NCBI RefSeq assembly: GCF_902506505.1
Contig: NZ_LR733406.1
Location: forward strand, 2,590,826 to 2,654,825
Direction of reading: 5' to 3'
Source of the DNA: Pseudomonas sp. 8AS
GTDB taxonomy: Bacteria > Pseudomonadota > Gammaproteobacteria > Pseudomonadales > Pseudomonadaceae
DNA: 64,000 bases
Below are positions 8,812-16,067 of the stretch, in pieces; the first letter of the stretch is position 1; each line of letters starts with the position of its first letter. The position numbers and the translations under genes are program-made. A model generated the notes under the pieces. That model saw only the letters and a list, made by a program, of their open reading frames with translations, did no database searches and was not told the DNA's origin.

Positions 8812-9759
8812 CTACGGCGTACGTTGGGTCCTTTCGTCACGTCGACTTTTCATCTCGGTATACCAGTGCCCCCTGGTCGCGGCAGGAGATTCGATCATCC
8901 CCAGACTGCGTCCTTGCCCGTATCTAGGGGGCTTCTGTGGCTGGCGAATGCTCGTCAGGTCAGCACTATCGGCGGGGCGAATGTGAGCCTTCATGCCTGT
9001 TCCCAGTCGGCTATCCCCGTAAACGCTCAGGGAACTGATGCACTGATGCCCCATGACGTACGCCTGGGTTTCTGGACTTTCGCCAGAAGCCTTAAGGATT
9101 GAGCCCATCTGATGCCGGAAGCTCTTCAGTGTCGGAACCTGTTTGCGCCTCGACCATAGAGCTCGTGACTCCCGGCGAAATCGATCTCGAATAGCCGTGC
9201 TGGTGCGCGGGCACTTCGACATCCGATCTGCAGCCCATTCAATCAATTTCAGAATGTTGGGTTTGTCGATCACCAGGGTTCGGTCAGCTCCGCGATGCAA
9301 CTCGGCGGATTTTTTGCCACCGATGATTTGCACAAGGTTCCCTGTGACAGAGATCGTGCGCATCTCACAAGGACGTACGCCTATGCAGTTCGCCAGGACA
9401 AGCGAAGCTGCTTCATCGAGATTACCCCCGGCATGAAGGTGCTTGTACAGCGCTTTGAAGTCCTCGAAGGGGACTTTACGAATCTGATTCAGCTTGGGTT
9501 TTCTGGTCATCTTGCTATCAGGCGCTGTGACCGGATTGATCAGCTTTCTGATTGCAGCCGCTGTGCTGCTGTTGCCACGAGCGAGCTGATCGTTCATCAG
9601 CGAATTTTTGAGCGTGCTGAACGAGTTGGGGCGGTACTCGCTGGCGCAGGTCTGCAAAGCCGCGCAGATCTGCGCCGAAGAAGGATCGTCCTCACTGCAG
9701 TGAGTCCGATAAAAATTTTGTGCTCTGGTCTGATACCGCTTCAAGGTTGTGGGTTGCAT
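8812..9759 (-). CDS. Tyrosine recombinase / phage-type integrase
   Basis: Site-specific recombinase of 315 aa. Candidate catalytic residues are Arg129 (GVRPCEMR), Lys149/150, Arg215 (SFRHQMG), His238 (VMGHQC) and the nucleophile Tyr247 (SVYGDS). The usual His three residues before the second Arg is Lys212 here, a variant pattern. The start at 9759 is preferred over an upstream in-frame ATG at 9894 because GAGAGGTGA lies just before it. The gene is preceded by a roughly 720-bp gene-free leader rich in dyads, the kind of DNA expected to hold attachment or regulatory sites. It is probably the integrase of the small element that runs to about 12.8 kb. Confidence 0.82.
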   Translation of the reverse strand: MQPTTLKRYQTRAQNFYRTHCSEDDPSSAQICAALQTCASEYRPNSFSTLKNSLMNDQLARGNSSTAAAIRKLINPVTAPDSKMTRKPKLNQIRKVPFEDFKALYKHLHAGGNLDEAASLVLANCIGVRPCEMRTISVTGNLVQIIGGKKSAELHRGADRTLVIDKPNILKLIEWAADRMSKCPRTSTAIRDRFRRESRALWSRRKQVPTLKSFRHQMGSILKASGESPETQAYVMGHQCISSLSVYGDSRLGTGMKAHIRPADSADLTSIRQPQKPPRYGQGRSLGMIESPAATRGHWYTEMKSRRDERTQRTP

Positions 9760-9782
9760 CGCTGTCACCTCTCTTCTTGTTG

Positions 9783-10011
9783 TTTTGATGACAAAGCTAA
9801 GCCGCTTCGCGAATGGCGTTGGGGCAGTCCGGCCTACACTGAAATGCACTACGCCTTCGCTTCGTTTTTTCTCATTCCGTCCGAACTGCCACAACGCCCT
9901 CTTACTCGCGCCGCGAGTAAGAGGTGCGCGCTCTCACTCACGCGACACTGCTTCATCTAAATTCAGCGTGCGCTGTGAGCAAAAGCGCGCGCAAGCCTTT
10001 TGTCATCAAAA
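9783..10011. repeat. Inverted repeat flanking the recombinase leader
   Basis: TTTTGATGACAAAG at 9783-9796 is repeated in inverted orientation as CTTTTGTCATCAAAA at 9997-10011, about 200 bases apart and immediately upstream of the recombinase start. The position suggests recombinase binding sites, an att region or autoregulatory operators. The 9760-10482 stretch contains no convincing gene; its plus-strand open frames are the reverse of the recombinase or lack support. Confidence 0.5.
9898..9924. repeat. Perfect 27-bp palindrome
   Basis: Two 13-base arms, CCTCTTACTCGCG and its exact complement, meet on a single central C. It lies between the arms of the 9783/10011 inverted repeat. There is no T run, so it looks more like a protein-binding or recombination site than a terminator. 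Confidence 0.5.
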
Positions 10012-10304
10012 TCAAAACGTAGCCAGCGCCAGGGCGCCGAAGGGGCGAGCTCGGTGGTACGATGCGGCGTATAGCTAGCACGCTGAAATTGGTACATTCA
10101 AAAATGCTAGCCATGAGGCGACGATTTGGTTATGGAAAAAGCTATTGATTTCATATATTTCAATGACTTACGTGATTTTATAACCGAAAAAAGCAGTGCC
10201 AGTTTGGGCGCCATCAGTGCCACAAGTGGCAGGTTCGGTGTCGGTTCTGGCTTCTTTCAGCGCCGTTTTGGACACTCAAACTGCCGCTAGCGGCACGATT
10301 CGGG

Positions 10305-10461
10305 TGTCGCAGAGCCGTGGTGCGACATGCGCGGTGTATCGCAGCGATATGACTGGTGTGTCGCAGCAGACGTGTGCGACAGCCCGCCTGTATAGTAAAG
10401 GTGGTTCCGCGACACTCACTGAGTGTCGTAGCGCTTTCTGCGATACACATGCTCTGTCGCA
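10305..10461. repeat. Cluster of TGTCGCA dyads
   Basis: TGTCGCA occurs at 10305, 10359 and 10455, and its complement TGCGACA at 10321 and 10375. Near copies are at 10335, 10408, 10424 and 10439. Two are arranged as TGTCGCA-9 bases-TGCGACA (10305-10327 and 10359-10381), exactly 54 bases apart; a third degenerate dyad of the same 23-base length spans 10439-10461. A palindrome, CGACACTCA-C-TGAGTGTCG, lies at 10410-10428. The cluster lies between the end of the unknown-gene operon and the recombinase, so it is probably a multi-site operator or recombination region. Confidence 0.6.
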
Positions 10462-10482
10462 GCCGGGTGATCACATCACTGT

Positions 10483-10827
10483 TCAGTGCAGCTGCCATGA
10501 TTCTGGGTGAGACATAGTCAGCAGCCGTTGCAGGTAGTCATCCAGCGATTGTGTCCCCCTCAAAATGTTGAAGCTGAGGATCACGTAGAAGCTGCCGCTC
10601 AAGGTATGTAAAACCCAAAATGGTCCCTCCCTCTGGATGTCGGTGATGGCTGATGTATGAATGAAATCACCGTCGCTAAAACGGTCTGATTTCACATGCC
10701 GGTAAGTGATCCCGAAACCGCTAGAGCCACGAACATAGGCATCAGTAAGGAATCCAGTGACAGGTCTGCTAAAGGGGAGGTCGTCGACCTGCTCAAGCAG
10801 CTTCTGCAAGATGGGATGTGTATACAT
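10483..10827 (-). CDS. Hypothetical protein, 114 aa
   Basis: I do not recognise the family. It is a soluble, mixed alpha/beta-looking protein without signal peptide or membrane segment. Its C-terminal half (GDFIHTSAITD, then LHTLSGSFYVIL) resembles the C-terminal half of the next upstream protein at 10855-11250 (GDFVRTSLLHQH, then FKTLNSVYLLLG), so the two probably share a domain. It is the last gene of a four-gene minus-strand operon with a 27-base gap to the previous gene. The ribosome site is weak. The dyad-repeat cluster begins right after its stop. Confidence 0.6.
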   Translation of the reverse strand: MYTHPILQKLLEQVDDLPFSRPVTGFLTDAYVRGSSGFGITYRHVKSDRFSDGDFIHTSAITDIQREGPFWVLHTLSGSFYVILSFNILRGTQSLDDYLQRLLTMSHPESWQLH

Positions 10828-10854
10828 AGCTATGCCGACAAATGTGTGGTTCGA

Positions 10855-11250
10855 TCAGAAAATGCTCGCAACGACATCTGAGCTGGTTTGGATGCGCGTG
10901 CCTGGGCCTAGCAGCAGATAGACGCTGTTGAGCGTCTTGAAGTGGAAACCCTCATGCTGGTGCAAGAGGGAGGTGCGTACGAAATCCCCTACGTCCCACC
11001 TTCTCTCGCTGTCATAGATGACCGTGTGTGCATAGATCAGGGCAGGTTGTCGTCCGGTCTGTGCCAGCTGTAAACGCTGCCTTTCAGTGACCTCCAGATC
11101 AAGCCAACGCCAGTCCCGCACCAGGCAGTAATTCCGGTCAGGAAAATACTGCTTGGCGTAGGCCAGGGCTTCATCGTCGCCCATGCCACTGCCGGACATG
11201 GGCTCCCCTGTCGAGTACAGAACGTCCATCACTTCCCTAAGTGTCGTCAT
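10855..11250 (-). CDS. Hypothetical protein, 131 aa, sharing a domain with the following gene
   Basis: Family not recognised. No signal peptide or membrane helix is visible. An acidic N-terminal half (GMGDDEALAYAKQYFPDRNY) is followed by a region that matches the neighbouring 114-aa protein. The start codon overlaps the stop of the antirepressor-like gene by four bases (ATGA), so translation is probably coupled. The setting, a phage-like operon between a recombinase and an XRE regulator, suggests an accessory or phage-control role; nothing in the sequence shows an activity. Confidence 0.65.
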   Translation of the reverse strand: MTTLREVMDVLYSTGEPMSGSGMGDDEALAYAKQYFPDRNYCLVRDWRWLDLEVTERQRLQLAQTGRQPALIYAHTVIYDSERRWDVGDFVRTSLLHQHEGFHFKTLNSVYLLLGPGTRIQTSSDVVASIF

Positions 11251-11978
11251 AGGCTAGGCGGTTGGTGCTGAGCGGCAAGGTGGTACTGCTCTTCAAGCTC
11301 AATGCCGCACAACAAGGCTGCGAAGTCCGATTCGAGCAAGTGGATGCGTTGAGGCCGAGCATCGACGATGGATTTGATAATCGTATCGACACGCTGCGAT
11401 ACCGGCGTATGACTTGGTGTCTTCGCTCGATCATGCTGATAGATGATCGTGCTCAGTGACGCAACGGCTCCGCGCAACTGATGCTCCTGGGCATCGCGGA
11501 TTTCAAAACCGTTTTTTTCGCGAAACTGGCCAGTGATCTGCTTGGACAAGCCCGGGCGGTCAGAGGGCTCTGTTTGCTGCAGGCGCCACTTCAGAATGCG
11601 GCTCAGAATCTTAGGCGCAGCAGCTGTCTGCCCTAATTGATGTTCCTTATCGGCTGAAGCATCTCCGAAGAAATATGCGCGCAACTGATCCACGCGCAGC
11701 CGGGCAGTGTGATTCACTTTGCGCGAGTTCAGTCCTTTGAGCCAGAACTCGAATTCTGCCTGCGACAAACAAAGTGCCCGCTTCATCGGGGGCTGACCTG
11801 GCAAACACACATCGTGCTCGCAAGGAGCATATCGAGGGGGATGTAGCTTTGCAGCCTGGCTGTGCCAGTTTAGTTCGATGGCTTCGCACAGTGGGCGCAT
11901 AGGCCAGTAGCGCTCCCCGTTACTGTCTGTCAGAAAAGGAATAGTCATCGCCTGGACTTTGATTTTAGACGTGCGCAT
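11247..11978 (-). CDS. Protein with P22-type antirepressor N-terminal domain
   Basis: Protein of 243 aa. The first 60 residues (IPFLTDSNGERYWPMRPLCE, then LNWHSQAAKL) match the N-terminal domain found in phage P22 Ant-like antirepressors, which bind and inactivate phage repressors. The rest is charged and has no domain I recognise. The start at 11978 is chosen because it follows the previous stop by four bases; an in-frame ATG at 11948 would give 233 aa starting MTIPFL. It is likely to oppose the divergent XRE regulator or a phage repressor, but the partner is inferred. Confidence 0.65.
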   Translation of the reverse strand: MRTSKIKVQAMTIPFLTDSNGERYWPMRPLCEAIELNWHSQAAKLHPPRYAPCEHDVCLPGQPPMKRALCLSQAEFEFWLKGLNSRKVNHTARLRVDQLRAYFFGDASADKEHQLGQTAAAPKILSRILKWRLQQTEPSDRPGLSKQITGQFREKNGFEIRDAQEHQLRGAVASLSTIIYQHDRAKTPSHTPVSQRVDTIIKSIVDARPQRIHLLESDFAALLCGIELEEQYHLAAQHQPPSL

Positions 11979-11982
11979 TGAA

Positions 11983-12441
11983 CTACATGGCTCCCTGAGT
12001 GGTGTGGGCAGAAGCAATTCCATGCGAAGGCTTTAGGGCGACGACGTTATGAAGCACGTGGCTTGGGTCAATACCGCCATCTCCATGCTTCTTGGATAGC
12101 TTCAGCATGGCCGCGAGGCTGACTACTAGCGCCATGGCGTGACTTCCGTCCCTAAACTGGATTGCTTGAACCCTGCTTTCAGCGCTCAACTGATCAAGGA
12201 TTTGATCAATGAACGTGGGAATCAGTGAAACGGGCAGGTAGTGGAGCGGGAGCTTGGTGTCAGGATTTTCTTCGATCAGAATTTTGCCCTCCCACATGGC
12301 GATGGCTGTCTGGCCTTGGGCGGGAGGTAAGCCAAACGAGCGCAGTAGGGCGTTCAGTTCAATCAGTACTTCCTGTGTCTCCAGGTCCAGTTGGAACTGC
12401 AGATCTTTGCCGGGCGGAGAGGGGTGATTTGGGCTTTTCAT
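11983..12441 (-). CDS. Hypothetical protein, 152 aa, first gene of the operon
   Basis: Not recognised. Soluble protein with a proline-rich start and a central segment (LPLHYLPVSLIPTFIDQILD) that could form a helical dimer surface. It is the promoter-proximal gene of the minus-strand operon and is transcribed divergently from the XRE regulator across an 88-base intergenic region with an operator-like dyad. The ATG at 12441 is preceded on the minus strand by AGGAGCC, a good ribosome site. Confidence 0.65.
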   Translation of the reverse strand: MKSPNHPSPPGKDLQFQLDLETQEVLIELNALLRSFGLPPAQGQTAIAMWEGKILIEENPDTKLPLHYLPVSLIPTFIDQILDQLSAESRVQAIQFRDGSHAMALVVSLAAMLKLSKKHGDGGIDPSHVLHNVVALKPSHGIASAHTTQGAM

Positions 12442-12450
12442 AGCAGGCTC

Positions 12451-12486
12451 CTGTAAATCAAATATCCGAATATCTGTAAATCGGAT
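12451..12486. promoter_or_regulatory. Operator-like repeats between divergent promoters
   Basis: CTGTAAATC occurs twice in direct orientation (12451-12459 and 12474-12482). ATCCGA at 12464-12469 pairs with TCGGAT at 12481-12486. The site lies in an AT-rich gap between the XRE regulator gene and the operon it faces, as expected for a phage-style repressor operator. Confidence 0.6.
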
Positions 12487-12529
12487 AACCGAAGATTAGA
12501 TATACCTTTGTGGCTTGTCAAGGAGTCAG

Positions 12530-12802
12530 GTGCGTTACGTGGAAAAGTCGGTCTATCGAGATGAGAATCTGATTCTGCTGAGGCTGCTAAAGCAGTGCCG
12601 TGTCGAGGCGGGCCTGACACAGACGCAATTCGCCCAGGCATTGGATCGCCCGCAGTCTTTTGCTAGCGATATTGAGCGCGGTCTACGTCGCCTGGATCTC
12701 GTTCAACTGCGTGATATCTGCCTGGCATTGAACATTGGCCTTATTGAGTTTGTGCAACGATTTGAAACGGAGCTGGCATCGTCAAAAGGAGCAGGCGACT
12801 GA
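12530..12802 (+). CDS. XRE-family helix-turn-helix regulator
   Basis: Small DNA-binding protein of 90 aa with a Cro/CI-type domain. Helices cover about residues 12-70, with LTQTQFAQALDRPQSFASDI as helices 2 and 3. The GTG at 12530 is preferred to an upstream TTG at 12515 because AAGGAG lies directly before it. It is divergent from the 11983-12441 operon and probably represses that operon and itself through the repeats at 12451-12486. The 246 bases between its stop and the insertion-sequence end hold no supported gene. Confidence 0.85.
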   Translation: MRYVEKSVYRDENLILLRLLKQCRVEAGLTQTQFAQALDRPQSFASDIERGLRRLDLVQLRDICLALNIGLIEFVQRFETELASSKGAGD

Positions 12803-13048
12803 TGCGTGCTCCTTTTGCGCAAGGCTAGTGGTGCTCGCTCTGCAGCGCTTACCAGGCCCCGTGTAGAGGGCAGCTGCCTCTTCGCTGAGGATGCGGGTTG
12901 CCTGGATGCGACTCTGCAGGTTTGAAGTGCTTATCTCGTTCAGGTCTGAATCGCCCCGGGTTTCGTAGAGGCCTCAAAAATCTCAAAATCGAGCCTAGGG
13001 AAACGTCCGCTTCTGACCGCTTTGAGCCTGTCGCATCAGGCAGGAACC

Positions 13049-14042
13049 GGCCGATTCTGTTGAAAAAGTAGGTTCAGCGGCAGCCGGCCGGTCGGTCGGA
13101 TGTGCCTGGTGTCGAAGTGGCTGCAATCCACTTCAAGTTTCCTTCCGGCGTTTCACTGAGCTTCCTTGCCCAGGTCTGAGGGTTAATTCGAGGGTTTCTG
13201 CTCGCCGCAGGCGCACCTATCCCGTGAGCGGTGGCCCGTGAGGCAGCAGCTTGGCCATCCATGATCACGCCGTGCTCGGTGTCGATCAGGTAGTTGGTGG
13301 AGTAGGCAAAGTAAGCCGGGCCGCCTGGCGCTGCTGTCCAACGAGACAGCGGATCGGTGAGTGAAATCTTCTTGGGGAGGGTTTCAGCCAACGCCTCCTC
13401 ATCAAGGGCTTCGAGGTACTCGCGTACGGCGCGGCTGCTCAGCGCAGGATCACGCCAATCGACTTCATCTCCAGCCACTCCACGTTGTCGGCTGGCATCA
13501 GCCTTGATGATGCTGGCGTCGACAGCGAAACCTGCCCCCTTTACCAGGCCGGCCGCCATGCAGCGCCGCAGTACCTCATTGAACAACCAGCGGAACAGAT
13601 CGCTGTCACGGAAACGGCCGTGGCGATTCTTTGAGAAGGTCGAGTGATTGGGTACTTCATCCTCCAGGCCCAGTCGGCAGAACCAGCGATAGGCCAGGTT
13701 TAGGTGCACCTCTTCGCACAATCGCCGCTCGGAACGGATGCCATAGCAGTAGCCGACGACCAGCATGCGCACCATTAACTCCGGATAAATCGAGGGGCGC
13801 CCGATGGGGCTATAGAAATCTGCCAGGTAGGCGCGCAGATCACGGAGATCCAAGCACTGGTCGATGCTGCGCAGGAGGTGGTGGGCCGGGACGTGATCTT
13901 CCAGATTGAACGAGTAGAACAGGCGCTGCTGTCCTCCCGGTAACTGCCCCATCATGCTGTTCGCCCCGCGCTCGCTGACAGGGCAATTCTGCCGAAGGCA
14001 TGGGGAAGCAGCCACTTGTTCAACAGAATCGGCCAATAGCAG
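13049..14042 (-). mobile_element. Defective IS1182-type insertion sequence
   Basis: Terminal inverted repeats GGCCGATTCTGTTGAA(A/C)AAG are at 13049-13069 and, inverted, at 14014-14034. At the right end the match to the MITE at 29830 continues for eight more bases to 14042. The only coding content is a transposase lacking its middle part. No convincing target-site duplication was found. The element separates the recombinase region from the amine-catabolic cluster. Confidence 0.8.
13074..13955 (-). pseudogene. IS1182/IS5-superfamily transposase, internally deleted
   Basis: The N-terminal half is well preserved, including the DUF772-type region (PSIYPELMVRMLVVGYCYGI; LAYRWFCRLGLEDEVPNHST) and the first catalytic aspartate in FAVDASIIKAD. 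After YLIDTEHGVIMD the protein loses family character and reaches a stop in the left terminal repeat. The second Asp and the Glu of the DDE triad are not present. An internal deletion has therefore joined the centre to DNA near the end of the element. The protein should be inactive unless complemented. The start could be either of two adjacent ATGs (13955 or 13952). Confidence 0.8.
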
Positions 14043-14161
14043 TCGTTACTACGGAGTAGCAATAACTTCGCAATACCCCGCTGCTCATAACATGGTTGGA
14101 TTGGAGGCCTCCGGTCGTGACTGAACTGCTGTAGTCACTGCACGGCCGAAGAGCCTTCTGT

Positions 14162-14518
14162 TTAGGCTTGGAAGGTGACGTAGACCTTCTTGCAGTCTGC
14201 AACGACCTCCCAGATTCCATTGAAGCCCGCCGGGATCACGAAACGGTCGCCGGTGCCGACCACTTTGACATTGCCACTGGCGTCATAGATCAGCGACTCG
14301 CCGCTGAGAATCTCGCAGTACTCATCCTCCGTGTAGACCACGTGCCAGCGACCAGGCGCGCCTTCCCAGAGCCCGACGCTGAAGTCGCCGTGGGCACTGG
14401 AGAAGTGGTTGCGGATCGATTGTTGTGGATGGCCGTTGATGATGCGCTCCGGCTTGGGCAGGTAGCTGTGCGCCGGCACGTCTTGGCTAAGGTCGACGAT
14501 GTCCTTGATGCGTTTCAT
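14162..14518 (-). CDS. Cupin-domain protein
   Basis: Single-domain beta-barrel protein of 118 aa of the cupin/EutQ-like type. The segments WHVVYTEDEYCEILSGES and GDRFVIPAGFNGIWEV correspond to the two cupin motifs, though the classical metal-binding histidines are only partly present. It is the last gene of the minus-strand operon behind a gamma-glutamyl ligase and an aldehyde dehydrogenase, 21 bases after the latter. Homologous small cupins often accompany amine-degradation genes; their function is poorly defined, perhaps sensing or isomerisation of an intermediate. Confidence 0.8.
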   Translation of the reverse strand: MKRIKDIVDLSQDVPAHSYLPKPERIINGHPQQSIRNHFSSAHGDFSVGLWEGAPGRWHVVYTEDEYCEILSGESLIYDASGNVKVVGTGDRFVIPAGFNGIWEVVADCKKVYVTFQA

Positions 14519-14539
14519 GCTGCATGTACCTCGGGTGGA

Positions 14540-16030
14540 TCAGAGTTTGATCCAGGTTGATTTGAGTTCGGTGTATTTGTCGAAGGCGTGTAGGGACTTG
14601 TCGCGGCCATTGCCGGACTGCTTGAAGCCGCCGAAGGGCGCGGTCATATCGCCACCGTCGTACTGGTTGACCCAGACGCTGCCGGCGCGCAGCGCCTTGG
14701 CGGTGAGATGGGCCTTGGAGATGTCGCGGGTCCAGATGCCGGCCGCCAGACCGTAGGGCGTGTCATTGGCGATGTGTATGGCTTCTTCGGCGTCCTTGAA
14801 ACCGATCACCGCCAGCACCGGGCCGAACACTTCCTCCTGGGCGATGCGCATATCGTTGCTCACCTCGGCGAACACCGTGGGTTCGACGAAGCAGCCACCG
14901 GTTTCTTCCAGCACCTGTCGGCCGCCGCAGACCAGGCGGGCGCCTTCGTGCTGGGCGATGTGGATGTAGTTGAGCACGCTGCGCATGTGCTGGGTGTCGA
15001 CCAGCGCGCCCACCTTGGTCTGTGGATCCAGCGGGTTGCCGGGCTGCCACTGCTGCAGGGCGTCCACGACCAGCTGCAGAAAACGTTCCTTGATCGATTC
15101 CTCCACCAGCAGCCGCGAGCCGGCGGTGCAGACTTCGCCCTGGTTGAAGGCGATGGCGCTGGCGGCTGCCTGCGCGGCGACTTCCAGGTCCGGCGCATCG
15201 GCAAACACAATGTTCGGGCTCTTGCCACCCGCTTCGAGCCAGACACGCTTCATGTTCGACTCGCCGGCAAACACCATCAGCTGTTTGGCCACGCCAGTCG
15301 AGCCGGTGAATACCAGCGCGTCGATGTCCATGTGAGTGGCCAGAGCTTTGCCGACCACCTGGCCGCGGCCTGGCAGGACGTTGAACACGCCGGCTGGGAT
15401 GCCCGCCTCGAAGGCCAGTTGGGCCAGGCGGATGGCGCTCAGCGGCGACTTGTCCGACGGTTTGAGAATCACCGAGTTGCCGCTGGCCAGGGCTGGGCCG
15501 AGCTTCCAGCAGCTCATGATCAGTGGGAAGTTCCACGGCACGATGGCGGCGACCACGCCGATTGGCTCGCGGGTGATCAGGCCTAGTTCGTCATGGGCAG
15601 TGTTGGCAATCTCGTCGTAGATCTTGTCGATGGCCTCGCCGTTCCAGCGAATGGCGCGGGCGGCGCCAGGCACGTCGACGCTCAGTGAGTCGCCGATGGG
15701 CTTGCCCATATCCAGGGTTTCCAGCAGGGCCAGTTCTTCGCGGTGCTGCTCGATCAGCTCGGCGAATCTGAGCATGACTTGCTTGCGCTCCACCGGTGCT
15801 CGGCGTGACCAGCAACCGGACTCGAAAGCGCGGCGCGCGGCTGTGACTGCGACCTCCGCGTCACTGGCGTCGCAGCTGGCGACCAGGCCGAGCAGGCGGC
15901 CATCGAGGGGGCTGATGCGTTCGCTGGTGGCTCCGGACAGGGCGTCGCGGTAGCGGCCGCCGATGAAGGCGCGGGTCTCAGGTTGCAGAGCTGCGCTGCG
16001 GCTGATCCAGTCATGCAGTTGTAGGGGCAT
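14540..16030 (-). CDS. Aldehyde dehydrogenase, PuuC-like
   Basis: NAD(P)-dependent aldehyde dehydrogenase of 496 aa, almost the same length as E. coli PuuC. Catalytic Cys301 (FNQGEVCTAG), base Glu266 (WLEAGGKSP) and IVPWNFPL are present. PuuC-type enzymes oxidise gamma-glutamyl-gamma-aminobutyraldehyde and other amino-aldehydes. The start at 16030 (MPLQLHDW) has AGGA eight bases upstream and is preferred to the longer frame, which would overlap the ligase gene. Position after a gamma-glutamyl-ligase gene supports a role in amine breakdown. Confidence 0.88.
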   Translation of the reverse strand: MPLQLHDWISRSAALQPETRAFIGGRYRDALSGATSERISPLDGRLLGLVASCDASDAEVAVTAARRAFESGCWSRRAPVERKQVMLRFAELIEQHREELALLETLDMGKPIGDSLSVDVPGAARAIRWNGEAIDKIYDEIANTAHDELGLITREPIGVVAAIVPWNFPLIMSCWKLGPALASGNSVILKPSDKSPLSAIRLAQLAFEAGIPAGVFNVLPGRGQVVGKALATHMDIDALVFTGSTGVAKQLMVFAGESNMKRVWLEAGGKSPNIVFADAPDLEVAAQAAASAIAFNQGEVCTAGSRLLVEESIKERFLQLVVDALQQWQPGNPLDPQTKVGALVDTQHMRSVLNYIHIAQHEGARLVCGGRQVLEETGGCFVEPTVFAEVSNDMRIAQEEVFGPVLAVIGFKDAEEAIHIANDTPYGLAAGIWTRDISKAHLTAKALRAGSVWVNQYDGGDMTAPFGGFKQSGNGRDKSLHAFDKYTELKSTWIKL

Positions 16031-16067
16031 TGTCGGTTTCCTGTAGTGGGAGGTGTGGGGGGCGGCA

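Noticed and set aside
9295..9960. Plus-strand frame of 221 codons
   Set aside because: Antisense to the tyrosine recombinase, whose catalytic motifs are clear.
10305..10461. Repeat cluster considered as a CRISPR array
   Set aside because: Repeats are only seven bases, occur in both orientations and there are no regular spacers or cas genes.
12790..12975. Minus-strand frame with a protein-like composition (segment LQSRIQATRILSEEAA)
   Set aside because: No start codon before an upstream stop and no recognisable family; may be the tail of a lost gene but not supportable.
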